DNA of 64,000 nt from UBA2330 sp035443185 (GCA_035443185.1 DAORRV010000003.1:31290-95289); one strand, 5' to 3'. Counted from the stretch's first letter, positions 27,095 to 36,008 are shown. Numbers and translations are program-made. The notes: generated by a model not told the origin, from the sequence alone.

Positions 27095-28378
27095 CTATTT
27101 TAAATATATTTTCAAAAGTCCTTTTTCATGTAATCTTCTTGCTGCTTCTTCAATAACGTTAAATTTTAACCCGCTCCTGATACTGATTGAAATCAAATCA
27201 TTTGCTCCATCAGATAAATTAAGTACCCACATCATTGCATTTACAAATTCTGTTGTTGCTTTCTGTGAGCCAAGTGTAGGATACAATCCTCTTTTTCCAA
27301 GCTGCGGTTCACAATATGGTTTTGTATTCAAATAATATCTGTTGCCTTCAAGTACATATAAAATTTCCATGTACATATTGACTGACTTTTCAATTTTGTC
27401 AAAAGAAATGAAATCTTTATTATCCGAAGAAGTATGATACTCTTTGTATTTTCCATATCGGGTTCGCATCAAAGATCCTACAGGTAAATCAAATCCCGGT
27501 GAGCAGTATTGCCTTTCATCACTTCCTGTTGGAAAAAAATCTTCAATCAAATATTTTTTTTCATTCTGACTCAATGTAAGCTCTGCAGCTCTGTCAGCAA
27601 GTGTATTTCCTGCTCTGCTTTTTTTATAAGTGAAATTTCCTTTATCACCAATACACGTAAGTACATATCCTGCCTGAAGTTTTTTCTTAAGTTCGTTTCC
27701 ATATTTTGATAAATACCAGATCGGACCTATCGTTTCGGGTAAGAATAAAAATCTATATGTATATCTTCTGTCCTTCTTCTTTTTTAATTCTTTAAAAAGA
27801 AAAGCTGAAACTAAGGGTCCTGATAATTCATTATTAGCCATTGATGGATGACAAATATAAGTCGATAGCAGTATTTCTTTTTTGGATTGACCGGGTATTA
27901 CAGCTTCTCCCACAGTCATAGAACCTTTTGGATCTTTCTTCACATCAATAAAAACTTCATACTCACCTTTCTTCAATCCTTTGAATTGTTTATGTGTCAG
28001 ACAAAAACCCCATCGGGAACTGTAGTACGAAGTCAGATATGGAATTACATTCGGCTGATCAGGCAAAGTATGTAAATGATTTTTAAGTTCATCTAAATTT
28101 AATTTCCCATTAAACTTTTCTGAATATCCAAGTAAATGAAGATTGTTTTTTTTGAAATCAATAATCTTCTTTCCGTTACTGTCCTTTATCCATGCATCTT
28201 TGACATTCCATTCAGGTGGTACATTCCAGTCAAAACATTTTGTGCCTGAAGGAACTTCAGTTACTTTAATATCTGCTATTTCAGATAAAATTTTTAAAGT
28301 CTCCCTGTTTCCGTCACCAGTCAGACTTCTGCATATCGGCCAGAGTCTGTCAAAATATTTTTCTATTTCCTTTTTCAA
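27095..28378 (-). CDS. DUF4910/M28-like aminopeptidase-domain protein
   Basis: A 427-residue protein of the DUF4910 group, with an aminopeptidase-like (M28-related) core and a C-terminal winged-helix-like tail. Recognisable motifs are RLWPICRSLTGDGNRETL at the N-terminus, YICHPSMANNELSG around residue 174-187, PTGSDERQYCSPGFDLP and EYHTSSDNKDFIS. The position that is usually the metal-bridging aspartate of M28 enzymes (NDN) reads NNE here. Such proteins occur in polysaccharide loci but their job is not established; amide hydrolysis on a sugar substituent is one idea. It sits between the phosphonate module (63-base gap) and the SDR. Confidence 0.75.
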   Translation of the reverse strand: MKKEIEKYFDRLWPICRSLTGDGNRETLKILSEIADIKVTEVPSGTKCFDWNVPPEWNVKDAWIKDSNGKKIIDFKKNNLHLLGYSEKFNGKLNLDELKNHLHTLPDQPNVIPYLTSYYSSRWGFCLTHKQFKGLKKGEYEVFIDVKKDPKGSMTVGEAVIPGQSKKEILLSTYICHPSMANNELSGPLVSAFLFKELKKKKDRRYTYRFLFLPETIGPIWYLSKYGNELKKKLQAGYVLTCIGDKGNFTYKKSRAGNTLADRAAELTLSQNEKKYLIEDFFPTGSDERQYCSPGFDLPVGSLMRTRYGKYKEYHTSSDNKDFISFDKIEKSVNMYMEILYVLEGNRYYLNTKPYCEPQLGKRGLYPTLGSQKATTEFVNAMMWVLNLSDGANDLISISIRSGLKFNVIEEAARRLHEKGLLKIYLK

Positions 28379-28441
28379 ACTTATATTAAAAACTATTTAA
28401 TTTTATTTTCATTATCTTTTAAAAATATCTGCAGGGTATTT

Positions 28442-29641
28442 TCAGTTTAAATCAAGCAGCTCAAGTATTTTTTCAGCAGCGGTATCAGCAGCTCTGCCCG
28501 GATTGTAAGTCAGCTTTTTTGCAAGCTCTTTTCTTTTATTCGAAAGTTCAAATGGATCTTTTAATGCTCTGTCAACTGCCATTTGAAGTTCTGAAACATT
28601 TTCAATAACAATACCTGTATGTCTTCCAGCATTTGCTTTAGGATCATTTTTAACAAACTCTGCAGTTGTATTTCCAAATCCGCTATAAGTTTTTTCAATC
28701 GTTCTCTCAAAAAATTCAGGACAATCAATATATATCACCGGCTTGTCGAGCAAAATAAACTCCAGCGCAACACTGCTCAGATCAGTAACCATCACGTCTG
28801 CTGCTGCAAGTAAGGGGTCAGCTTTTCCTGTTGTCACATTCTTGAAATTTTCATTCGAATCAAATTTTTCCAGCCGCTCTTTCCAGTTGATTCCTCCTGT
28901 ATAAAATTCGTAGTTTGGTCCGTCTGCAGGACAATAACTTATTGGGTGAAGTTTTACAATCACATTTACATTGTTGATTTTCAATAACTCTTCAATTACA
29001 TTTTCACCTTTCATCCTTAGTGAAAGACCTTCATCCCATGAAGGTGCATAAAGAATAGTTTTTCTATTCGGATCCAGACCAAGGTCATTCAAAACATTTT
29101 CCCGATTAAAAGCTCCGTTCAAAAGTTGGTCAGATTTTGCATATCCAATATCAAATAATTTGATATTCATTTCTTCAAGCGAATAATCTCTTATCGTATT
29201 TTCTGTTTGTTCTCTGTGCAAAGGACTTGTAAGAAAATGTATATCAAAATTTTTAAAATCATTTTTCATGTATGACTGATACTTCACCGGCTGATTATGG
29301 TTTATATGTATCCTCAAAGTTCTTTCATTCCCAATACCATATATGTGTGGTGATAAAAAAATATCTGCTTCAGACAATTCAGAATTGAATTTCACATGAT
29401 ATTGCTTATTCAGAGGAATTTCAAAAACATTAAGTTCCTCAGCACCCGGATAAAAAGTTGAGATATAAAAAGAAATTAGATTAGTTTTTTTTTTCAATGA
29501 TTCATAGATCGGAAAGATATACGGGATAAAGGAAAGTTCTTCAATATCTAATATTAATATCTTTTTCCCTTTTACTTTATCAAAGACCATACCTGATTTT
29601 ATTTTGAACCGGCTTGTCCCTTTTCCATTACCTTTATTCAC
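28442..29641 (-). CDS. TagF-like CDP-alcohol glycerophosphotransferase family enzyme
   Basis: A 399-residue GT-B protein of the CDP-glycerol glycerophosphotransferase (TagF/TagB) family. Family motifs are ILYAPSWDEG (residues 196-205), VIVKLHPISY (227-236) with the catalytic-region histidine, and MVTDLSSVALEFILLDKPV (284-302). Known members move glycerol- or ribitol-phosphate from a CDP carrier to an acceptor. This gene shares one base with the end of the alcohol dehydrogenase gene and is the last of four tightly packed phosphonate genes. I infer that it transfers a phosphonate from a CMP carrier to the glycan. No signal peptide or membrane span is seen. Confidence 0.85.
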   Translation of the reverse strand: MNKGNGKGTSRFKIKSGMVFDKVKGKKILILDIEELSFIPYIFPIYESLKKKTNLISFYISTFYPGAEELNVFEIPLNKQYHVKFNSELSEADIFLSPHIYGIGNERTLRIHINHNQPVKYQSYMKNDFKNFDIHFLTSPLHREQTENTIRDYSLEEMNIKLFDIGYAKSDQLLNGAFNRENVLNDLGLDPNRKTILYAPSWDEGLSLRMKGENVIEELLKINNVNVIVKLHPISYCPADGPNYEFYTGGINWKERLEKFDSNENFKNVTTGKADPLLAAADVMVTDLSSVALEFILLDKPVIYIDCPEFFERTIEKTYSGFGNTTAEFVKNDPKANAGRHTGIVIENVSELQMAVDRALKDPFELSNKRKELAKKLTYNPGRAADTAAEKILELLDLN

Positions 29642-30777
29642 TAAAGAATATCAGATAAGATTTTTTCTAAATCGGACTCTGATATTTTTCTTGGATTATT
29701 TTTTAATCTTTCTGTATTCACATTCTTAGAAATGATATTTATATCCTCAGAAGATTTGATCCCCAGGTCAGTCAGATTTATTTTCAAACCAAGACTGTCA
29801 ATAAATTCGATCAAAAACTTTTTAGCATCAGAATTACTTTTAAATCCAAGAATTTTTGAAAGTTCATCCATTAGCACTTTATGTTCTTCCTTATTAATAC
29901 CTTCAGAAATATTTTCATCATTTAAATTATAATTGAATTCCAAAAACCCTGGCAGCGTTACACAAACCGCCTGTCCGTGAGGAATTCCGTATTCTGAAGT
30001 CAGTGTATATGAAACAGCATGCGGCGCAGTTGTCTTTGAAATGTTGATCGCCCTACCTGCCAGATTTGATGCCATACACATATTAAACCTTGCACTTTCG
30101 TGCGGATCTTTTACACATTTCTTCAGATTTTTCAAAATTAAAATTATAGATTCCTTAGAATATTCACGAGACTCTTTAGTGGAATTTACTGACCAGAAAG
30201 ATTCTACTGCCTGACAAAATGCATCAATACCTGATATAGCAGTCTGTCTGCTGTCAAGGCTGTATGTAAGTTCCGGATCGACAATTGCAATATCAGGAAG
30301 TATAAATTCGTCTGCCATTGAATATTTATCAATACCTGAATACACTACTGCAAAATGTGTAGACTCACTTCCGGATCCTGCTGTTGTTGGAATAGCAATT
30401 AAGTCTTTACCCTTGATTGAAATATTTTTCTTACCCATAATCAGATCTTCAGCAGTTTCAGAATGAGTGGATAGAATATTAATTGATTTAGCAATATCTA
30501 TAACATTTCCACCACCTACTGCAATTACTATATCAGAATCAGATTCATTAAATAATTCTATCCCTTTTTTTACATTTTCAATTTCCGGAATTTCACCAAC
30601 TTCATCAAAGTGTACTGTCTCAAAATTTCTGTCAAGTATTTTTAGTTTTCTCTCCGCTCCTGAAATTGAATATGAATTTTTTCCAGTGACAAGAAATATC
30701 CTTTTTACAATCTGAATATCAATCAGATCAGTTAACTTTTTAATACTGCCATTTTCTATAATTACTTTTTGTGTCAT
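29641..30777 (-). CDS. Iron-type alcohol dehydrogenase, probable phosphonoacetaldehyde reductase
   Basis: A 378-residue group III alcohol dehydrogenase. AVGGGNVIDIAKSIN (residues 86-100) binds the cofactor, and IPTTAGSGSEST is conserved. Metal ligands are likely D185, H253 (APHAVSYTL) and H267 (GIPHGQAV). Position 189, often a histidine ligand in the wider family, is glutamine in GIDAFCQAVESFWSVNST, a stretch I recall from phosphonoacetaldehyde reductases such as PhpC. It starts 1 base after the phosphonopyruvate decarboxylase gene, so reduction of phosphonoacetaldehyde to 2-hydroxyethylphosphonate is the expected reaction. The family is secure; the substrate is context-based. Confidence 0.85.
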   Translation of the reverse strand: MTQKVIIENGSIKKLTDLIDIQIVKRIFLVTGKNSYSISGAERKLKILDRNFETVHFDEVGEIPEIENVKKGIELFNESDSDIVIAVGGGNVIDIAKSINILSTHSETAEDLIMGKKNISIKGKDLIAIPTTAGSGSESTHFAVVYSGIDKYSMADEFILPDIAIVDPELTYSLDSRQTAISGIDAFCQAVESFWSVNSTKESREYSKESIILILKNLKKCVKDPHESARFNMCMASNLAGRAINISKTTAPHAVSYTLTSEYGIPHGQAVCVTLPGFLEFNYNLNDENISEGINKEEHKVLMDELSKILGFKSNSDAKKFLIEFIDSLGLKINLTDLGIKSSEDINIISKNVNTERLKNNPRKISESDLEKILSDIL

Positions 30778-30778
30778 A

Positions 30779-31906
30779 CTAAAGCTGATTCAGAAACTTC
30801 ATGAAATCATTTCTATTTTCCATTGGCGATGATGAAGGTCTACCAAGATCTGATCTTGAATTTTTATTTATTCTGATCTCAAGAAGTGAAGGACCGAAAG
30901 AATTTTTTAGTACGTTAAAATCATTTTTTATTTGTTCCCTTGTTTCTGCAAGCAAAGTAGTTTTATAGCCGCAGGCTTTTGCAATTTCTGTAAAACTTAT
31001 CTTAAACCCTGCTGTTGGCTGTCCACCAACAGATTCATGCGCTCCGTTATTTAGAATTATGTGTTTCAGATTTTCAGGTGCTTCAGATCCTATGAGAGCT
31101 AATGATCCCATATGCATTAATACCGCTCCGTCTCCGTCGAGTATAAATACATTATTATTTTTTTTATTTAAAGAAATTCCTAATGCTATTTGTGAACTGT
31201 GTCCCATCGATCCGACTGTAAGAAAATCATTTTGATGACCAAAGATTTTTTCATCTCTGAATTCATACAGCTCACGTGAAGTCTTCCCCGTTGTAGAAAT
31301 TATTATGTCATCTTCATTTGTAAGTCCGGCAATTAATTTAATTGCTTCCTCTCTGCTAACAGGATAATTATTTTCGACATTATTTTCTGATTTATAACTT
31401 TCAAAAAATCCTTCCGATATCAGCATTGCTGCAGGACAGTTATTTGATATTGAAATTTCGTACAATTCTTTAATATCTTTTTTCACTTCGTTATTTTCAG
31501 AACTAAAAATTCTGAAAGGTATCTCCAGACTTTTCAGCAATTCGATCATCACCCTTCCCTGCTTTATATGTTGAGGCTCATCCTTCTTTCCGGGCTCGCC
31601 TCTCCAACCGATCATTAACATTACAGGAATTCCATAAACCTCAGTATCAGAAAGTGACAGCAAAGGATTTATTGCATTACCGAATCCGGAATTCTGCATG
31701 TAAACTAGACCCGGGTTTCCTGTGGAAAGATAATGCCCTGCTGCCAGTGCGACAGCAGATCCTTCGTTTGTACTAATGATATGATTTTCAGGAGATACAT
31801 TATCATTTACAAAAGAACAGAAGTTCTTAAGAAGTGAATCCGGAACTCCTGTATAAAAATGTATTTTGTTTTCAGAAAGTAACTTGAAAAAATCTGCCGG
31901 CTTCAA
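30779..31906 (-). CDS. ppd: Phosphonopyruvate decarboxylase
   Basis: A 375-residue thiamine-diphosphate enzyme of normal length for phosphonopyruvate decarboxylase. The N-terminal domain starts FFKLLSENKIHFYTGVPDSLL, as in this family, and TNEGSAVALAAGHYL provides the cofactor-activating glutamate E48. The ThDP site is GDG (258-260) to NN (286-287), followed by GAHESVGGQPT, a family hallmark. It converts phosphonopyruvate to phosphonoacetaldehyde plus CO2, pulling the unfavourable PEP mutase reaction forward. It lies 3 bases after the PEP mutase fusion gene and 1 base before the alcohol dehydrogenase. Confidence 0.93.
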   Translation of the reverse strand: MKPADFFKLLSENKIHFYTGVPDSLLKNFCSFVNDNVSPENHIISTNEGSAVALAAGHYLSTGNPGLVYMQNSGFGNAINPLLSLSDTEVYGIPVMLMIGWRGEPGKKDEPQHIKQGRVMIELLKSLEIPFRIFSSENNEVKKDIKELYEISISNNCPAAMLISEGFFESYKSENNVENNYPVSREEAIKLIAGLTNEDDIIISTTGKTSRELYEFRDEKIFGHQNDFLTVGSMGHSSQIALGISLNKKNNNVFILDGDGAVLMHMGSLALIGSEAPENLKHIILNNGAHESVGGQPTAGFKISFTEIAKACGYKTTLLAETREQIKNDFNVLKNSFGPSLLEIRINKNSRSDLGRPSSSPMENRNDFMKFLNQL

Positions 31907-31909
31907 TTA

Positions 31910-33208
31910 TTATTTTCCTCCGGGGATTAAATTTAAAATCTCATTAATTGACATCATATTGTTATCTGTTTCATAAGATCTTCCATTCTCCAATATTGAT
32001 TTTGCAGTTTCAATCATTGCAGGATATGCACTTCTTAAAAGATGGTTTGCATAAATTACGATACTCACTCCCGCTTTTTCAAGTTCAGATTCATAGATAG
32101 AACTGTAGCTTGAAGGTACTGCAATCAGCGGCACTTTACTTTCAAATTTTTCATACTCTCTGCAGAATTCCAATATTTCATCAGGTGATTTTTCCTTACT
32201 GTGAATCATAATTCCGTCCGCACCTGCATTGATATAAGCCTCAGCTCGTTGTAAAGCATCCTCAAGACCTGCCTTCAGAATAAGACTTTCTATCCTTGCT
32301 ATGATCATAAAATCTTCCGTGACTCTTGATCTTTTTCCCGTATTTATTTTTTCACAAAAATTTTCTATCGATTCCTGAGTCTGATCTACATCAGTTCCAA
32401 AAAGGGAATTTTTCTTTAAGCCGGTTTTGTCTTCAATTATAACAGCGGAAACACCGAGCCGTTCTAATGTTCTTACGGTAAATGCAAAATGCTCTGTCCT
32501 GCCACCTGTATCTCCATCATAAATGATCGGCTTTGTAGTAACTTCTATAATATCATTAAGTGTATGAAGTCTTGCAGTGACATCAACAGTTTCTGTATCT
32601 GGTTTTCCTTTTGCAGTAGAATCCGTAAGACTGCTAAGCCACATACCATCGAATTCAACTTTCACTCCATCTCTTTTTGAAAAAATATTTTCGACAATAA
32701 GTCCGGTAATTCCATTATGAGCTTCAATAATTCTAAGAAGGGGTTTTACTCCCATTAATCTCTTAAGTTTTTTCATCCTGACATCCGGTGTAGTGCCGAC
32801 ATCTTTAAGAGTTTGATTAAGCTGTGTGGATGAGATCCCTTCAGTATATTTTATCTCTATCAGCTCCCCTCCCCATTCTTTCAATGCGTCTATAACTCTC
32901 TGCCTGGTTTGCTTTTGCACACCGTCTTTCCAGTCATCACCGTGAACTACGAAATCAGGTTTCAGCTTTTGAAGATTAGGAACATAATCTAGAGTCTCCT
33001 GCGGTATTACATTTTCAACTCCTTTAATACTCTTTATGATAATTTCTCTCTGATCAAATGTAAGTGCCGGAAGTCTTTTATAACTCGCAATAGCTTTGTC
33101 AGTAAGAAGACCAACTGTTACCTCACCTAACTTTTTGGCTTCATTTATTATATTTAAATGTCCCGGGTGTATCAGATCTGCACTCATCCCAACATATACT
33201 TTTTTCAT
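31910..33208 (-). CDS. pepM: Cytidylyltransferase-PEP mutase fusion
   Basis: A 432-residue two-domain enzyme. Residues 1-140 are a TagD-like nucleotidyltransferase: MSADLIHPGHLNII carries the HxGH signature (HPGH, 14-17) and YTEGISST (121-128) matches the TEGIS motif of cytidylyltransferases. Residues from about 145 to 432 are PEP mutase: DGDTGG at 231-236, and EDKTGLKKNS at 259-268 fits the diagnostic EDKX5NS motif that separates PEP mutase from isocitrate lyase relatives. The mutase makes phosphonopyruvate from PEP; the other domain presumably attaches CMP to the final phosphonate. It overlaps the GT2 gene upstream by 4 bases. Confidence 0.95.
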   Translation of the reverse strand: MKKVYVGMSADLIHPGHLNIINEAKKLGEVTVGLLTDKAIASYKRLPALTFDQREIIIKSIKGVENVIPQETLDYVPNLQKLKPDFVVHGDDWKDGVQKQTRQRVIDALKEWGGELIEIKYTEGISSTQLNQTLKDVGTTPDVRMKKLKRLMGVKPLLRIIEAHNGITGLIVENIFSKRDGVKVEFDGMWLSSLTDSTAKGKPDTETVDVTARLHTLNDIIEVTTKPIIYDGDTGGRTEHFAFTVRTLERLGVSAVIIEDKTGLKKNSLFGTDVDQTQESIENFCEKINTGKRSRVTEDFMIIARIESLILKAGLEDALQRAEAYINAGADGIMIHSKEKSPDEILEFCREYEKFESKVPLIAVPSSYSSIYESELEKAGVSIVIYANHLLRSAYPAMIETAKSILENGRSYETDNNMMSINEILNLIPGGK

Positions 33209-34194
33209 AATGGTTTTCCTGTATTATTTAAATTTATTTTCCAGTCGTCACTTAATAATTTATTTCTAAACTCTCTGCTAAAAAGTATATTCAGTGTGTA
33301 TCTGATCTGAGCAAAATAGAAAGCACTTCTAAACTTTGCATAATATTCGCTTTTCTTATTATCTAAAATTCCAAATCGGTTTTTTTTAATAATCCATCTG
33401 ACCCATTGCTTAGAGGCATAGAACATATTTTTAAGTAATGCTTTTTTTCCTTCCTGATCAATTGCATAAATATTATATGGAATACAAATACCATTATTAT
33501 AAAATCTTCTTTCAATATCTTCAACTGTAGCATTTTTTTTTGCTACCTGGTAATGATACATTACTGCGTCCGGAGCCCATCCAATAAGATATTTTTTTTT
33601 GAATAATTTTTTCCAAAGCCCGGTTTCACCGTCACCCATCAGCCATTCTCCAACCATCTCCGGATTAAAACCACCAACTTCAAAAAGTACATCCCTTTTA
33701 ATACTGAGATTACCTGCATTCATATAAAGACCAACTTCAAATTTAATATCTTTTCCATAATCTAATTTCCCAAGCTGTCTCTCATAATCAAATATCCATT
33801 CAGGCGGATCTTCATCCCATTTGATCTTGATCTTGCCAGCTACTCCTACTACTTCATCTGACATACTAAACACATTTGCAATTTCTTTAAGCCAGTCCTT
33901 TACGAGAATTCCGTCATCATCAGTGAAAGTAAGTATTTCATTGCTTGCCGCAAGAATTCCAATTTGTCTTGCATAAACCTGCCCTGGTCTCGGAACAAAA
34001 TAATATTTTAGATTTATCTCAGGATACCTTTCAATGTAATCTTCTATAACTTCTTCTGTATTATCACTTGAGTTATTGTTAACTATAATAATTTCAAAAT
34101 CAGATTTTTCGTAATTCTGTACAACTAACGAATCCAGGCACATTGGGATGATCTTCGCTCTGTTAAATGTAGTAACGATTACTGAGATCTTCAT
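33205..34194 (-). CDS. GT2-family glycosyltransferase
   Basis: A 329-residue GT-A enzyme: ISVIVTTFNRAKIIPMCLDSL, FEIIIVNNNSSDNT and LTFTDDDGILVKDW, the last being the metal site. A mid-region LSIKRDVLFEVGGFNPEM followed by GDGETGLWKKL is the usual acceptor-side ED motif region. No membrane segment. It is the first gene after a 129-base gap and overlaps the PEP mutase fusion by 4 bases, so it heads the phosphonate module. It may add the sugar that carries the phosphonate, though nothing in the sequence proves this. Confidence 0.88.
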   Translation of the reverse strand: MKISVIVTTFNRAKIIPMCLDSLVVQNYEKSDFEIIIVNNNSSDNTEEVIEDYIERYPEINLKYYFVPRPGQVYARQIGILAASNEILTFTDDDGILVKDWLKEIANVFSMSDEVVGVAGKIKIKWDEDPPEWIFDYERQLGKLDYGKDIKFEVGLYMNAGNLSIKRDVLFEVGGFNPEMVGEWLMGDGETGLWKKLFKKKYLIGWAPDAVMYHYQVAKKNATVEDIERRFYNNGICIPYNIYAIDQEGKKALLKNMFYASKQWVRWIIKKNRFGILDNKKSEYYAKFRSAFYFAQIRYTLNILFSREFRNKLLSDDWKINLNNTGKPL

Positions 34195-34252
34195 CAGTTT
34201 ATTATATCAGAAAATTTTGACATACCTTTTTTTGAGCTTTTGGAGATGTGAA

Positions 34253-34282
34253 ATTATAATTTTAAGTCAATTCACAGTTCAA
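34253..34282 (-). promoter_or_regulatory. Candidate internal promoter before the phosphonate module
   Basis: On the minus strand TTGAAC (34282-34277) and TATAAT (34258-34253) are separated by 18 bases, a sigma-70-like arrangement, within the 129-base gap upstream of the GT2 gene at 34194. Bacteroidota often use a different consensus, and the region is very AT-rich, so a chance match is quite possible. Confidence 0.25.
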
Positions 34283-34323
34283 CAAATATCTATTCTTCAG
34301 ATATTCCTTTACCAAAAATCCTT

Positions 34324-35970
34324 TTAATTAGGTTTACTATCCGTTAAAGTTGAAACAAGATTTTCCGGCAGTATAAAATCTTCAGAATCTAAAATTCTTT
34401 CACACAGAAAATCCACATGCTTATTTTTTCCAGGCAAAAGATGTTCAAGCTTTGTAAAATCTATTAGCAGATCATCTTTTATTGTAGGAGGCATTGGAAT
34501 TTGCTTTCTGATAAAATAAGTATAAGCATACTTCATTGCCAGTTCATGCATTTCTTTGCTAAGCGGCTTTATCTCTGAAGTGTTTTCTAATAATTCTGCA
34601 TATTTATTTTTATCAATTCCGTCATAAGTAAATCCTTTTCCTGAATAGTGTGCCTCACCTGCAAGTATTACCGGTTTTCCCATAAGTGAAAGCTCCAGAC
34701 CGCCCGTCCCCAGGACAGTTACTCCTCCTGATAATAAATTATAAAAATCTAAAGGACTGATATCATCATCCATAGTAATTACTTTTATGTGATCAGGAAG
34801 ATCGGGAAAATTCTTTTCAATATATTTTTGACAACCTGTATCTGGATTATCGTTGAGTTCAGATGGATGAATCTTTATTAACCATTGCACCTCAGTTACT
34901 TCTTTAATAATATTTATAGTTTCACCCAGCCATTCATCAAAATTTTTATAAATCATTGGAAAATAATCTGAGACTGCATCCCAGTTTATATGAGTCATTA
35001 TTCCCCACACAGGTTTATTTTTATCCAGGTTATATTTTGAATATAAATGTTCTGTATCACCCCGGTATTCTTTTAGTAAACCCCGCATATCATGAGCAAT
35101 ATTTTCTTTATATCTTCCGGAAAGAAACTTTGACAATTTTCTTTTATTATTTTCATTTAATTCTTCCGCTTTGATTATATTCCAGGCATTATCATGCAAC
35201 GTTAAAAAAGTTTCATTCATTTTTTTAACAGTTCCAAATTGAAAATGAACATTTAGATAACTGCAAATATATGAATTTATTGTGATATTTTTGCTAAGTG
35301 ATGTAGTTAAAGCCGGACCCCAGTCAGCATAAATTCCATGAGACATAAATACTTTATCCGGATTAAGTTTTTTCAGAATATTTGATGAAGCCTCGGCAAC
35401 TACAAGAACTGTAAAAGAATATTCTTTCAAAATTTCTTCCTGACCAATAAAGTTACTACTCTTTGTATGTCGTATCATTGCTGATTCAAGATTATTACCA
35501 AGAGCATAACCATTTAAAGAAATCGATTTATAATTCGTCAGATCAGTTTCCAATGATGTTTTACGTAACTCATAAATTCTCTCGGGTGTTATATGCTCAC
35601 TGACATATGAATACTCTACTCCAAGATTATCCAGTACAGCAGAGTTTTGTCTTATACATGATTTGCAAAATTTTCCCCATTCTTTCACAGGCAGGTCAGG
35701 ATGATCAACTCTTTTTGCACATGCTTTATATACTCCATCACATAAAACCACATGAACTTTATTTCCTCTGAGCTTTAATGAAGCAGCGAGCATCCCTTCT
35801 ATATTTGTCTGTACAATCATTCCACCTGTAGTCCAGAATAATACTTTTTCTGAATTCTTACCTGAATTCACTCCTTTACTGTATAATTTATTGATCTTTT
35901 TTTTCCGGTTTAGATCTTTAATAAACTTCAGTCTGAACAGTCTGCTTTTTACAATTGAAATTGGATTCAA
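34324..35970 (-). CDS. Capsule-synthesis-like GT-B protein with N-terminal cysteine cluster
   Basis: A 548-residue protein. The C-terminal half resembles capsule polysaccharide transferases of the KpsS/KpsC fold: WLIKIHPSELND (KIHPSE at 366-371), GTGGLELSLMGKP (421-433) and a HYSGKGFT motif (441-448). The N-terminal half has FWTTGGMIVQTNIEGMLA and four cysteines (C77, C84, C102, C105) in a pattern suited to a metal site. No signal peptide. It likely transfers a sugar or phospho-sugar, but the family's activity is not known to me. It follows the amidase gene by 38 bases and is separated from the next gene by 129 bases. Confidence 0.65.
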   Translation of the reverse strand: MNPISIVKSRLFRLKFIKDLNRKKKINKLYSKGVNSGKNSEKVLFWTTGGMIVQTNIEGMLAASLKLRGNKVHVVLCDGVYKACAKRVDHPDLPVKEWGKFCKSCIRQNSAVLDNLGVEYSYVSEHITPERIYELRKTSLETDLTNYKSISLNGYALGNNLESAMIRHTKSSNFIGQEEILKEYSFTVLVVAEASSNILKKLNPDKVFMSHGIYADWGPALTTSLSKNITINSYICSYLNVHFQFGTVKKMNETFLTLHDNAWNIIKAEELNENNKRKLSKFLSGRYKENIAHDMRGLLKEYRGDTEHLYSKYNLDKNKPVWGIMTHINWDAVSDYFPMIYKNFDEWLGETINIIKEVTEVQWLIKIHPSELNDNPDTGCQKYIEKNFPDLPDHIKVITMDDDISPLDFYNLLSGGVTVLGTGGLELSLMGKPVILAGEAHYSGKGFTYDGIDKNKYAELLENTSEIKPLSKEMHELAMKYAYTYFIRKQIPMPPTIKDDLLIDFTKLEHLLPGKNKHVDFLCERILDSEDFILPENLVSTLTDSKPN

Positions 35971-36008
35971 AATTTCTTTAACTTGTTTTCTTTTTAAATT
36001 TGTAGTAT

